NCBI GenBank assembly: GCA_933207985.1
Contig: OW240912.1
Coordinates: 255,050,518 to 255,114,517, forward strand
Direction of reading: 5' to 3'
Length of the DNA stretch: 64,000 nucleotides
From: Pelobates cultripes
Taxonomy: Eukaryota > Chordata > Amphibia > Anura > Pelobatidae
Made by a program: the position numbers and the translations under genes. The notes under the pieces are model-generated. The model worked only from the letters and a program-made list of their open reading frames with translations, did not search any database and was not told the origin of the DNA. This document shows positions 33,950 to 45,604 of this stretch, piece by piece (position 1 is the first letter of the stretch; each line of letters opens with the position of its first letter).

Positions 33950-34717
33950 CTCTCCAACTCCACTCAGACTGTCTTGCAATAATGCCTCCTACACTGGCAT
34001 GTATATTCATCAACTGCAATAGCCTTAATAACCCTTCTAAACATCATTAATATTTGCGCTTGGCAAACAGATCTAAGGCTTATGTCCTCCTGCTGTAGGA
34101 GACCCACTATGCCCAGTCTAGACCCTTCCCTCTACTTAGCCAACACTTTCAGAAGTGCTATGTAGACATTTCACCTACAGTTAAACACAATGGAGCTACA
34201 ATAATGTTGCACAAATCATGCCCCTGAACAAAATGCAGACTACAATAGACCCACAAGTCTGATATATCACAATTACAGGCCATGTTGGTCCCCATACATA
34301 CGCCTTCACTTAAGTTTATGCCCCTAATGTTCCAAACACTTATTGTTGGCAAGCATTACAGGCACATTTAGTACTTTTTACATCACATCACTTTGTAGTA
34401 GGAGAAGATTACAATGTTGCGTTGTCAGTAGACAGACGCCATACTATGACCCACTTATTGATGCATACCGGCAACACCCCACAACGCTGGACTACCCTTT
34501 CTATTCTAATCCACATCAATCCCACTCAAGGATAGAACATGGTCTGATCATGCAGAAGTTACCATCACCATCACTATAGCACACACTACAAGATCTTGGA
34601 CTGGGCACCTAAACCCGAATTACCTACATAACTCACAGACTAGGAAAGCAATACAAGAAGAACTTCACCCTTAACAAAGATTCAGTGTCCTCAAAAAGCA
34701 TGTTCTGGACAGCTCAT
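33950..34717 (+). pseudogene. Older L1 ORF2, 5' part (endonuclease)
   Basis: Broken frames carry EN phrases: around 34090 the sequence for LLQETHYAQSR, around 34400-34460 GDYNVALSVDRRH (the GD.N box), and around 34515 NPHQSHSRIEH (cf. the TYSRID box). It stops at the target duplication of the younger L1 and resumes at 40046. It is dead. Confidence 0.7.
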
Positions 34718-34732
34718 AAAACTGGATTTAGA

Positions 34733-37700
34733 CTCTTTCTGCCTCCCGGGCACATTTTATGTTATTTATTGTGGGTTAAGGGAACAGTGGGGCGTGTGTT
34801 CTTGGGGGGAGCGGGTGATTTTGATTTTGATTTTGGGCTCATTCTTTAACTGCGCAGATTATGCCATATTGTTTTGCCCCCGCCTCTCTTTTTGGGGGGG
34901 CCTTCCTTGCGGGGGGGGGGAGTTGTTTGGATCTCTGCCTAGGGGGAGGGGATTTTTTGGTTGTGTATATGTAGGTAATGCAGCTATCTGACATCTTATT
35001 GTATTTCATTGTGTCTCATAATTAGTCTGTGTGGGCACCCTATGGGTGCTTTTCTCTGTTGGTGTATGCTCCCGCTTCTCTGGAGACTTTTTGGGATTCC
35101 GGAGGGGCTGGAACATGTGCCCCAATTAAGCCTGGCTATAGGTAAGACCAGGCACCAGATACACAGGTTCTGTGTGTCCTTCTTTGTCTTAAACTTATTC
35201 TTTTTTTCTATTTCTTGTTTGTTGTCCAGTTCTAAATCTTTACTATCTCCCTTGGGAGGAGGAACAGGAGAGGGCAGTTATGCCGCTGAACTCTGTCTGG
35301 ATGGTCCGGAGCCGGGCCCCCATGGTACCGAGATGAGATATGTGGTGCAATCTCCTTACTGGCCCAGTAGTGGGCTGCTAGGAGGCATTGGCTTGCCCTC
35401 CTTTTGGAAACTATGCCTTTAAAAGTATTATCATTGAATGTTAAGGGCCTGAACGCTCCGAGTAAACGCCGCCTCATGTTCAGGGATCTCAAACGCATGA
35501 GCCCAGATATTGCCTTCTTGCAGGAGACGCACCTATCCGCATCGGCTAAATTCGCCCTGAAGGATCACACTTTCAGGACAGTCCATGAAGCTAGGGCTTT
35601 AAATAAACGGAATGGAGTTGCTATCGTTATACACCATAGATGCCCGCTGAGGGTGGAAAACGTGGTAGCCGACCCGGGTGGCCGTTTCGTGCTGGTTTCG
35701 GGGAGATTGCACTCTCATGCAGTGCATTTCCTCAATGTCTATGCCCCAAACGACCCCTCTGTTGCTTTTTGGGACGGAATAACGCAGATGGTGAACACTC
35801 TGCCACACGGAATGACAGTGGTGGGGGGGGACCTGAACGCCACCCCGTGTCCTGCGGTTGACAGGGGTCCTGGCGACGGGTTGCCGCGGTCCCACGGGAG
35901 AGGTAGTCAAGATAAAATACTACGCACTTTTATGCATCGTACAGGCCTGGTCGATATCTGGAGAGATCATCATCCAGACGACCGTGATTACACTTTTTAT
36001 TCAGCACCTCACGATACGTATTCGAGGATAGACTTATTTCTGGTGAATCCCCACACGGTCCCAAAGGTGTCGAAAACTTCAGTAGGTTCGATCACTTGGT
36101 CGGACCATGCTGACATCACGATGACTCTGGATAAATTAAGTATGGCATCTCCGTGGACCTGGAGACTGAACACCTCTCTGCTTCAGGATCCAGCCGTGGT
36201 GGAGATCACGCGTAAGGAACTGACTGAGTACTTTACAAGGAATGCGGACTCTGGTCCCCGGCCTGCCACGGTGTGGGCCGCACACAAGACGGTTATCCGG
36301 GGTATATTGATCCGCGAAGCCACGCTTAAGAAGAAACGTAAGACACAATTACTAACATCTCTCCTGGAAGCCCTGGGGAAAGCGGAAGAAAAACACAAGG
36401 CGGCCTCGTCGCCTACCACATTGCAGGAAGTAAGGAAATTGCGGGCTTCGGTCCGCGAAACGCTCCTCGACGAGACTGCTAGAGCTTTAGTCTGGTCCAA
36501 GAGGACTTACTATGAAAAATCCAACAAAATGGATACCTTGTTGGCCAGATCTCTTCGCCCGAGACAGAGTCACTCTCATATTACAAGAATCAAAGACGCT
36601 ACGGGTAAGTATTGCACAGACCCTTCCGCTATTGCTAAGGTTTTTACAGATTACTATACCAAATTATATAATCATTCCAGCGGGGCTACAAGCACCCAGA
36701 GGAGTGACACGGACAATTCGCAGGCATTTTTATCTCAATTGAAGCTACCTATGTTGCGGGGAGAAGACTCAGCTGCCCTTGGAGAAAGGATTACGGTCGA
36801 AGAGATCGATGCTGCAATATCCGCTTTAAAGGGTAACAAAGCTCCGGGCCCGGATGGCTTCGACGGTAGCTATTATAAGATATTTCGAGAGGAACTTATA
36901 CCCCACATGGAAAAGTGGTTTAACGACCTAATGGAGGGAGGAACGCCAGATAGGGATATGTCAATAGCGGATATTGTGCTGTTACCGAAACCCGGCAAGG
37001 ATGATTCTGTCCCCGAAAACTTTCGCCCGATTTCTTTGATAAACCATGACTCCAAAATCCTTGCCAAAATATTGGCACACAGACTGAACCCCTTGTTAAC
37101 ACGATTGATACACCCTGACCAAGTGGGCTTTGTGCCTGGCAGGCAGCTATTTGAAAATACTAGACGCAACATTGATCTTATCTGGCGGCAGGCAACTAGG
37201 GGGATTCCGACGTTGATATTGTCACTCGACGCGGAGAAAGCTTTCGATAGGGTAAAGTGGCCTTATCTTTTCGAGACTCTCCGACAGTTTGGTATCCCTG
37301 AACCCTTTATAACTACGATACAAGCAATGTACACTGACGTTCGGGCTCGAGTCCGGATTTCGGGCGCGAAGATGGAACCTTTCAATTTGGGGAATGGGAC
37401 TAGGCAGGGCTGCCCGCTGTCACCTCTATTGTTCGCCCTCTCTTTGGAACCCCTCCTACAAACAATTAGAAATAGCTCCGACATCAAGGGGATCGTGATT
37501 CGGGAGCAGCGATATGTGGTGTCTGGCTTTGCTGACGATGTCTTGCTAACCCTGACGGATCCGATAAATTCTATGGAGGCATTGGCGACAGTGTTGGAGG
37601 CCTATAGCGAATTGGCCGGATATAGGGTGAACTTAACTAAGTCAAGCGCACTTCCCATAAGCATGAGCGACACGGATATCGCCCACATCGGAGACACCTA

Positions 37701-40030
37701 TAGGATACATATAGCAAACGATCATATAAAGTATTTGGGGGTTCGGCTGACAGCGGACCCTACCCAATTATTTCAGCAAAATTATGTTCCTATGATCCGC
37801 ACCTTGATAGGAGACATGGAGAAATGGATAGATAAGCCGATCTCCTGGATTGGTAGGATTCACTCTGTGAAAATGAATATTCTCCCTAGGATTCTGTTTC
37901 TATTTCAAGCTCTCCCGGTCCGGCTGTCCAAGTCAGATCTAGGGACGCTCCAGCAGGCCATTGGGAAATTCATTTGGCAGAACAGGAAACATAGAGTTTC
38001 GCGTAACGTTCTTTACAGGTCAAAAGCGAGGGGGGGCTTAGGTCTACCAAACCTCTATTTCTATTATTTAGCGTCCCAATTAACTCAAATAGCACTATGG
38101 CATGCTCCCCCGGAAGAGAGGCGGTGGGTCTACCTGGAGGCCACCCTTCTGGGTTCCGACGTCCCTCAATTCTTTATGTGGGTCCCTAGGGACCACAGAC
38201 CATTGATACATGTCGATTGCCCAGCTATCGCTAACTCTTTGAAAATCTGGGACGCAACATCGACCAAATACGGTTTATCCCCCCATCTGTCCCCATTGGC
38301 CCCTTATCTGAGGAATCGAGCGTTCCCTCCGGGATTGGAAGCCAGAAACTTTAAGGGCATAGAGAGCACAGGGGTACAACGACTATGTCATCTTTATGAG
38401 GGGGGTGCTTTTATATCCTTTGATGATTTGAAGTCCAGAGCTACTCTACGTCCCTCCGATTTTTTTCGATACCTCCAGTTAAGGGACTTCGCCCATAACC
38501 CACAGATTAAAACTAGCGCCTTGACTCCACTCACGTTTTTTGAAAGAATGTGCATTCAAGAACAATTTCCGAAAGGCCTCATCACTAACTTATACGCGCA
38601 CCTCAGTACGACCACATCTGAATGGGGGGAGCTTCATTATACGTCTCAATGGGAAATGGATCTGAATGAGGAACTGGAGGGTGTTGAGTGGCAAGAGATC
38701 TGGGAGGCAGCGGCGACCTCGTCTATTTGTGTCACATTTCAAGAACAAGCCTATAAGACTATGTTCCGGTGGTACGCTACCCCGGCGAAGCTTTACCGGA
38801 TGAATAAAATTAATACAGATTTATGCTGGAGAGGATGTGGCCAGAAAGGGACGTATTTACATATGTGGTGGGTCTGTCCAGAGGCACAAAAATTCTGGAA
38901 ACGGGTCGCGGATTTACTGGGAAATATCTTTGATAGGGTGATCAAACCAGACCCCTGGGTTTTCCTCCTGGCCAGATCGCTGGAGAACTGGTCCAGATCG
39001 GAACAAAATTTACTACATAAGGTGACTCTGGCTGCCAGAAGGGCCATGGCCCAAGTGTGGCTACAGGGAGAGACCCCCCCTATGGAGGTGGTGATACAAA
39101 AGATTAAGGATACATACATAATGGACGAGTTAACAGCTAGGGTCCGGGGCACTAAGAAGAAAATGGAAAAGATCTGGAACCCGTGGGTGGCTAGTGGGGT
39201 GGGTGATTAGGGGAGTGGGGGACGGGCTCGTTCCCTGCGTACCCCGAAACACCTCTATTGATGACAGGATGCATAGCACACTTTTACTCCCCCTTCCGAA
39301 GCGGGACCCTCAGGATCCCACGAGATGTTCACGGTTTATAGTTTTTCGCACTGGCATGGCGGTACTTGCTAAAAACATCCCGGCTCGTGGCTATCCAGCT
39401 ATCTGATCGTATCGGCATCATTACTATTCTGGGAAAATCACTATAATACCCCTCCCAATCCTACTCCCAATCCTACTCTCTCTTCTTTTTTCTCTTCTAT
39501 CCTTTTGGTACTCCTCTTTCGGTTAACCTGTTCTTTTCTTTATTTATCTTTTTATTGTCTTTTCCCATCTATCTGGTTACTGCCCAGTTACCATATGGCT
39601 CACTGAAGCTATATTTGGAGGGGCGGGTCGAGGGGTGTTTATTGGTAGGCTATTATTAAAATATCTTCGCATAAATGTCATCCCTGTACACTGAGTTTTG
39701 GTTCATTGACCTAGCCAAATTCTTACTGCATTCTAGGGGTAGCTATGGATGGATAGCGTGAAATATCATTGTGTATTTCACTATCAGATGGGAACTTATT
39801 ATCTTACTTAAAATAAAATGGGTGGGATACCGCAGTAATCAAACTCGTAAAGACGACATTCATATGTTAGATATGCTGTTTGTGATTGGTAGTCAGACTT
39901 TGCAATATTGTTTGTTTTTTACAAGTAATGCGTATTGTTTTGGTGATTGCGATGTTGTTCTTTATTGCATCATGTTGCATATACTGTTGTGGTGTCTGAT
40001 CATTTCATAAATAAAGAATTTAAAAAAAAA
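34733..40030 (+). mobile_element. Recent L1 (Tx1-like) insertion, 5' truncated, ORF2 intact
   Basis: 5298 bp ending CATAAATAAAGAATTT with poly(A). A perfect 15-bp duplication, AAAACTGGATTTAGA, flanks it (34718-34732 and 40031-40045). The 5' end lacks the GGGGCGGAG start and ORF1, so it is truncated. 34733-35412 is non-coding, presumably the ORF1-ORF2 spacer. The ORF2 is complete. 39211-40030 is the 3' UTR. The perfect duplication and the open 3.8-kb frame indicate a young insertion. It sits in the older L1 (33950-34717 / 40046-40670). Confidence 0.9.
35413..39210 (+). CDS. L1 (Tx1-like) ORF2 protein: AP endonuclease and reverse transcriptase
   Basis: 1265 residues from ATG 35413 (MPLKVLSLNVKGLN); a TTG nine bases upstream is in frame but unneeded. 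The protein nicks target DNA and reverse-transcribes L1 RNA onto the nick. The endonuclease comes first: NVKGLN, QETH (37-40), GGDLNATP, YSRID and SDH (230-232). The RT follows: GNKAPGPDGFDG, RPISLINHDSKILAK, DQVGFVPGR, SLDAEKAFDRVKW (catalytic Asp606), RQGCPLSPLLFALS and FADD (706-709, catalytic Asp708/709; Phe replaces the usual Tyr). The C-terminal third ends with a Cys/His cluster, CWRGC...HMWWVC (from Cys1138), the zinc-binding-like motif of L1 ORF2. No stop or frameshift is present, and all catalytic residues I can identify are there, so it may be active. Assignment to the Tx1 branch rests on resemblance and host; L1 proper is the alternative. Confidence 0.92.
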   Translation: MPLKVLSLNVKGLNAPSKRRLMFRDLKRMSPDIAFLQETHLSASAKFALKDHTFRTVHEARALNKRNGVAIVIHHRCPLRVENVVADPGGRFVLVSGRLHSHAVHFLNVYAPNDPSVAFWDGITQMVNTLPHGMTVVGGDLNATPCPAVDRGPGDGLPRSHGRGSQDKILRTFMHRTGLVDIWRDHHPDDRDYTFYSAPHDTYSRIDLFLVNPHTVPKVSKTSVGSITWSDHADITMTLDKLSMASPWTWRLNTSLLQDPAVVEITRKELTEYFTRNADSGPRPATVWAAHKTVIRGILIREATLKKKRKTQLLTSLLEALGKAEEKHKAASSPTTLQEVRKLRASVRETLLDETARALVWSKRTYYEKSNKMDTLLARSLRPRQSHSHITRIKDATGKYCTDPSAIAKVFTDYYTKLYNHSSGATSTQRSDTDNSQAFLSQLKLPMLRGEDSAALGERITVEEIDAAISALKGNKAPGPDGFDGSYYKIFREELIPHMEKWFNDLMEGGTPDRDMSIADIVLLPKPGKDDSVPENFRPISLINHDSKILAKILAHRLNPLLTRLIHPDQVGFVPGRQLFENTRRNIDLIWRQATRGIPTLILSLDAEKAFDRVKWPYLFETLRQFGIPEPFITTIQAMYTDVRARVRISGAKMEPFNLGNGTRQGCPLSPLLFALSLEPLLQTIRNSSDIKGIVIREQRYVVSGFADDVLLTLTDPINSMEALATVLEAYSELAGYRVNLTKSSALPISMSDTDIAHIGDTYRIHIANDHIKYLGVRLTADPTQLFQQNYVPMIRTLIGDMEKWIDKPISWIGRIHSVKMNILPRILFLFQALPVRLSKSDLGTLQQAIGKFIWQNRKHRVSRNVLYRSKARGGLGLPNLYFYYLASQLTQIALWHAPPEERRWVYLEATLLGSDVPQFFMWVPRDHRPLIHVDCPAIANSLKIWDATSTKYGLSPHLSPLAPYLRNRAFPPGLEARNFKGIESTGVQRLCHLYEGGAFISFDDLKSRATLRPSDFFRYLQLRDFAHNPQIKTSALTPLTFFERMCIQEQFPKGLITNLYAHLSTTTSEWGELHYTSQWEMDLNEELEGVEWQEIWEAAATSSICVTFQEQAYKTMFRWYATPAKLYRMNKINTDLCWRGCGQKGTYLHMWWVCPEAQKFWKRVADLLGNIFDRVIKPDPWVFLLARSLENWSRSEQNLLHKVTLAARRAMAQVWLQGETPPMEVVIQKIKDTYIMDELTARVRGTKKKMEKIWNPWVASGVGD

Positions 40031-40045
40031 AAAACTGGATTTAGA

Positions 40046-40670
40046 GGAAATGCCTAGCAAAATTAGAAGATATACTGACTAAGTTGCAATCCTCGGAAAT
40101 TAGGCATAAACAAAACCCCTCCCCTGACCTGACTGCTCAAATCACAACTCATCAAAGAGCTTTTAATACCTTTATGGCCAAATTCTGGAAAACCACTGCA
40201 ATCGACTAGGCAGTTATTTTACAAAAAGACACTTTTGATCCGTAGATTAAAACAGAGAATCTCCAACAAACAAAATGATAAAAATGGCTTACAGGAACTT
40301 CCAAGAACACTTCCCAACACTATGTGATCAGAATCCTCAGTCACATCAAAATCCTGAATTGATGCTCTGTATCAGAAATAGCTATCTAAACTGCATCTCT
40401 CTGCCATCCTTGTCTTCGGAAGTGGCAGAAACACTGGCAGCCCCAATTACACCAGAAGAAGTCGCATCAACTTTCAAATTCTTAAAACCTAATATATGGC
40501 CGGGTCCAGATGGATTTTTGGGACTCTACTATAAGAATTTTTTAAGCAGGTTGATCCCACACCTTTCTAAGCTTTTCAACACACTTTTTTAAAGGAGAGC
40601 CACTCCCGGGGGACATGCTACGTGACTTCCTCTCAAGCCCTACAAGAGCTATCTCGAGCCACCCCTTCTC
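40046..40670 (+). pseudogene. Older L1 ORF2, continued (linker and start of RT)
   Basis: Continues the copy at 33950. An open part (40275-40592) contains ITPEEVASTFKFLKPN, then PGPDGFLGLYYKNFL, the start of L1 RT. After a frameshift, GEPLPGDML follows. It then ends in a TGACACAC-type tract near 40690. From 40740 to 41665 I see no gene or clear repeat. Confidence 0.72.
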
Positions 40671-41665
40671 TTTGTAAAATGTGGATGTTAGATACACACA
40701 CTGACTTACTGATACACACACCTTGACACACTGATGCACTGGTTAAAACCCCTTCAACCACTTACTTTTCTCCAGCGCTGCAGAACTCTCCTCCCTCTGC
40801 CGACATCAGCTCCCAATGCGTATGTGCGGCAAGAGCCGCACTTGCATTTAAACCGCCCATAGGAAAGTATTACTCAATATTGTAAGGGTATGTATTTATT
40901 CTATGGAGACCACTGTGAGAGGTTGAGTCCATGAGGTTACAGATGACACAGTTCAGAAGATGATGGCAACATAATTAAGGGTCAGAGTCAAATTCCAGGG
41001 GAGGGGTCTGGCACCACAACATCTTAAAACCTCACCAGCTGCTACTTTCCAACCAGTAGTTGATTGGTGAGAAAATAAATGCATCATGATTGTCAGCAGA
41101 GAAGTCAATTTTAGGCATCTAGGGAATAGCATCTATTTCAACTACAGATGGATATTGCTTCGGAAAAAAATTTAAAACTGTAAAGTTTTTTTTTTACCTG
41201 CAATAAAACAGACATACAGTATATTTAAAGCTTCCAGGAAGTCTGTGATGTTTGATGATAAACTCACAATAATTAGAGAAATCAAGGCTCCTTTGAGAAT
41301 ATTACAAAGTAGATGCGTGGGAGTGAAGTAGTATGACTATGTCAGCTAATGGAATTATGCAGCATATTTTAGAAAAGTATGCTCAGAAATACATCAACAT
41401 CAATATTTAAGAGTGATCTCAAAGCATAACACTTTGCTTGCAGCCAAACACTATTGTTATACTAGCATAGGTCTCTCAGTAAAAAGACAGGTTAAGATAT
41501 AAAGACAGACCTCATCACATACATAATTCTCTGATCATACACAAACACCTCACTGTTTTTACACTCAAACTTACCATAACACACTCCCATTGCACCCCTA
41601 CCCACTGGTCAACTGCACAGACAACTTTGTACATATTTGGTCGCTGGCTCTGAATTATGAAGATA

Positions 41666-41840
41666 TTAAAGGAACACTCCAAGCACTATAACTACTGCAT
41701 GCTGTAGTCCTCATGGTGCTAGGAGTTCCTTGGCATCTTGTGTGAAGTTCTCTGTGCACTGATTACTTCCTCCTTGAGAGCTGTGAGAGTATGGCTTAGC
41801 TCACTGGCTAACCAAAGCTCTTCCAAGGTTTAAAAGTGGC
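41666..41840. mobile_element. piggyBac-like MITE fragment
   Basis: TTAAAGGAACACTCCAAGCA at the left end, then a stem (CTACTGCATGCTGTAG). It resembles the TTAAAGGRACACT family. The right end is not found. Confidence 0.45.
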
Positions 41841-42099
41841 CTATACAACTAAACATGCAAAAGGAGAATCTAATGTCAGAAATCACTGGTCTTAATCCTG
41901 GTGCAGCAAAACTAAATCTGTCTTGGCCACAGTAAATCAGATATAGAAATAAAGAACCAGATACCATTTGATTATGTTCAATGAACCTTTATTTAACCAA
42001 ACCAGCAAGTGGCATTATTTCTACTGTACCCTTTCTTTGTTTGTCAACTTGCACTGAATCTGGGATACTCTCAATTTTGAGAGACAATTAGGATAGATA

Positions 42100-42755
42100 A
42101 TTGTCATTAACATTGATTATTTTGTTATTATGGCACCTGTTAAAGGGTGGGAGATATTAGGCAGCAACTTAAGTCAGGTCTTGAATTTCATGTGTTGGAA
42201 GCAGGAAAAGCGAAAAGATCTGAGTGACTTTGACAAGGGATAGTGATGGCTAGATTAGCATCTCCAAACCTGCAAGTCTTGTGGGGTGTTCGCAGCATGC
42301 AGCGGTTAGTACTTACCATAATTGGTGGAAGGAACGGCAACCAGTGGACCAGTATCACGGCCATGTGCACAGAAAAGCTACTGTAGCTCAAATTGCTGAA
42401 AAACTTAATGCTGGCCTTGCTAGAAAGGTGTCAGAACACACAGTGTATCTCAGTTACTCTCAGTTGTATCTCAGAGTTATTTCACCCACAGATTAGTCAA
42501 AGTAACCATGATGATCCCTGTCCACCACCAAAAGGCATTTAATGGAGACATGAGCATCAGAACTAGACCATGGAGTAATGGAAGAAGGTTACCTAGTTTG
42601 ATGAATCCTATTTTCTTTTAGATCAGGTGGATAGCCGGGTACATATGTGGGGTTTTCCTGGGAAAGAGATTGAAACAGGATGCACTATGGGAAGAAGGCA
42701 GGACGGCGTAGTTTGTGTTATGCTTTTGGGCAATATTCTGCTGGGAAATGTAAAG
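42100..42755 (+). pseudogene. Second Tc1-like transposase relic
   Basis: The DNA matches, in order, a different and very common vertebrate Tc1 family from the one at 5739: AAGATCTGAGTGACTTTGAC (KDLSDFD), CATCTCCAAACCTGCAAGTC (helix-turn-helix), GCTACTGTAGCTCAAATTGC (ATVAQIAEKLNAG), CATCAGAACTAGACCATGGA and TTTGATGAATCC (catalytic DES), then GCACTATGGGAAGAAGG. Several deletions and stops break the frame, and the 3' half (second and third catalytic residues and the right end) is missing. Confidence 0.75.
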
Positions 42756-42865
42756 GTCTCCTTTAAATTCCCAACAGAGTGGCATGGGTTTTAGAACAAA
42801 AAGTACAGGGTGCGCCAGATAGGTAAAATAAATAGCTTATAAAACAATAAAAAATGCAATAAATA

Positions 42866-44385
42866 GGGGCGGAGCTAAGCTGCCATGCTGAGCGGTCGCA
42901 CTGGAGATGAGCTCCGTGCAAAAGCTCTCTCAAACGGCCAGAATCAGGGCACCAACTCACCAAATTGACAACTAGGCGACCTGGAGAAGGGAGCCCTAAC
43001 ACTGCAGAACCAAGCAACAAGCATCCCGACCAAAATCGGAGGCTCCTAACTGGGGATCGACCTGAGGCCTACCAGAGAAAGCCTACAGACAACCACTTAT
43101 CTGGAGGTCTCCCCGGCATATTTCCCCCCCCCCCCCCGCCGGAGAGGGATATCCCGGCAACTAAAGCCTGGAACACAGCGAACCGACTATAGAAGTGTCT
43201 GTCCTACACAGCCAGAACAGCACGAGCACGCATTGGGTCACTGGGAAACAGCTAAGATGGCCGTCCAGTGAGGGCCCCACAAACCAAGCATACACACTCA
43301 ACCAACCTCGAACCCCCTGGGGGAATTCGACCGATTCTGTGCGAGCCTCTGGACCTTGCTGAGCGACCGTGGAATGACTTACCGTCTGGCGGTGAAACTA
43401 GTGGCCACATGGATGCGTCCAGTGACCCGGCGGCGCCATTATAGGCATCCACCACAAGCAACCAGAACGGCAGCCAGACCCTGCAAATCCCGACGAGCCC
43501 AAAGGTGCAAAACACCACCAAGCAGCAGGAGAAAGCACACAGGTCCCCACACTCACGAGAACGAGACTACCAAAGCAGCCTCCCACATAAGCTATTCACC
43601 GGCGACGGGAACCGGCGTCCAGCAAAGCTCACCTCCATGCCTCCAAGTCACAGCTGCAAACCGGGGAGCTGCATGGCTGAACACCCCACTGAACACCACT
43701 GGAGCTGGACCCCGGCGTGCGGACGCCTTCAAGGAGACCAACGTTGACAGCAAGAGACACGTTCATGCACTGGGCATCGGATGAAGAGCCTGCCTCTGTG
43801 CCTCTCAAGTAATCATGGCACACTTGCATCTGGAGGGCACATTCACAGCCGGCAACAACCATCAACATATGGACTACCCATGACTAGTAAATATAACTAG
43901 CACTGCATGGACTAAGTGTTTAAGCGGACAATGCTGGCAAACTTATAGCCTAGGTACACAGAGATGCCGTGAAGTATGCCACAGACTACCTAGTTATTTT
44001 TTATTTTTTTTTGTTTAGCTTAGGGACAGATAGTCACTTCTATGTCCACATGTAGTTAAGATGCAGTAGATTAGCATGTTATCACATACCCAGCAGCAAA
44101 ATAGTCTAAACGAAATAGCTTGAGCTACGAATTAGTATCTTAAAACAACATCTATTGCACTGTTCCAAGCGATGCCTCAATATTGTTTTAATGATGTTTT
44201 ATAATAGCAAAAGCGAGAACTACACTGTTGAATTGATAATTCTAATAACCTAAAATTTGTGCCTGACTAGCATATGTCACAACCTGTATAGCAAATGTTT
44301 TCCAACCTATCCTGATGCCGCTGTTGTGGCGCACCAGGGCTACTTGTTACTATTGTGCACAACAAAAATAAAGAATTTAAAAAAA
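42866..44385 (+). mobile_element. L1-derived non-autonomous element C (no ORF2)
   Basis: 1520 bp starting GGGGCGGAGCTAAGCTGCC and ending ACAAAAATAAAGAATTT with poly(A). A 20-bp duplication (AATAAAAAATGCAATAAATA) flanks it at 42846-42865 and 44386-44405. Open frames between 43356 and 43784 are Arg/Thr/Pro-rich. Around 43330-43430 the frame reads FDRFCAS, then RLAVKLVATWMRPVTRR, parallel to element B. Its 3' end (GTGGCGCACCA...AATAAAGAATTT) matches that of element D. No RT or endonuclease. Confidence 0.82.
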
Positions 44386-44405
44386 AATAAAAAATGCAAT
44401 AAATA

Positions 44406-44965
44406 TCAAAAAGGTACAAATAGTAGGCAGAAAAGGAGTCCTAAAGTCACAATTGTCTTCAGATGTTCATGTGAAGTCTTTGATACAGCTCAAATCATCA
44501 ACAGCATATGAAAAAGGGCAAGAGACAGAGGGAACCAATGGTGCAATATGGTAAGTAAATTCAGCTACAGGCAACACTGAGGTGAAGAAGTGCCAACTCA
44601 CATGTCAAGGAGTTATAACCAGCTCCAGTTAAACAGCGTGCAGTGGTATTAAAACTCCCCACTTGTAGGATATCCCTCTGATTGTAGTTGCAGTGTAGGT
44701 CATATATAATAAAATAAGAGGTGAAAGCCCATAGTGCTCTCTATACAGGTAAGTACAGGTAGTAATAGTAAATATACTTACAATACAAAGAGCAGACAAA
44801 CCGCTCTCTGTGCCAGGCATGGGTGGAACAATCCCCATCTTGGATTCTTTGAATGCTAGATCTGGTGCTTCAGCTGATAAAACTTTGCCAGGTATAAAGC
44901 TAGTAAAATAATTAAAGTATAAAGACTAACCAATATATAAAGGTAGTCAAAAAGAATTACTTTTA
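44406..44965. other. Intergenic, nothing seen
   Basis: No exon, repeat end or long frame recognised. Confidence 0.5.
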
Positions 44966-45380
44966 TTAAAGGGACACTATAGTCACCAGAACAACTACAG
45001 CTTAATGTAGTTGTTCTGGTAAGTATAATAGTTCCCTTTAGGCTTTTTTCATGCAAACACTGCCTTTTCAGGGAAAAGGCAGTGTTTACATTTCCTCTAG
45101 GGACACCTCCAAGTGGCCACTCCTTAGATTGTCACTGGAGGTGCTTCCTGGGTCTGTGCTGCCGATAAAGCAGCCCTGACGTTCAGCGTCCCCACGCTCT
45201 TCATGGAAAATTTGGTCCTGATTGGCCAAAACAGCATTTTGATTATGTCACAAAGGGGGCAGAGCCAGCGCCGGCAGACCCATGTGGCGCTGGAAATAAG
45301 GTGAGTTTTAAACTTTTATAGGGGGTTAGGGGTGCCAGAAAAAAGTCTTAGCTATCAAGAAGACAGCTTTGAGTTGGGAA
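44966..45380. mobile_element. piggyBac-like MITE, TTAA left end
   Basis: It starts TTAAAGGGACACTATAGTCA, with stem ACCAGAACAACTACAG answered by TAGTTGTTCTGGT, then AAACACTGCCTTTTC answered by AAAAGGCAGTGTTT. It is a close relative of the copy at 18196. The right end is uncertain. Confidence 0.6.
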
Positions 45381-45604
45381 ATTTCCAATGGTGTATAATG
45401 GATTGCAGGGGATATAATAAGAACGGCCGTGAGTGTAATGCGATGGCCGAGACTTACAAAAGGTTATGGGAAATGTAGTGAACTAGGTCAGTAGTTAGAC
45501 GTCACAGGGCGTCGGGATAGACGGGGCGGCTATTTTGGGTAAGGGCTAATAAGGGCATTTTTCAGCTTGTGCCGGTATTTTTCTTTTGAGATTGATACAC
45601 TGCA

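Noticed and set aside
34794..35422. Frames of 65 and 137 codons ahead of ORF2, as possible ORF1
   Set aside because: No coiled coil or NLKIRGI motif; they sit in the 5'-truncated spacer of the L1.
35599..39152. Several - and + frames of 60-119 codons within the L1 ORF2
   Set aside because: Shadow frames of the 1265-codon ORF2; no motifs.
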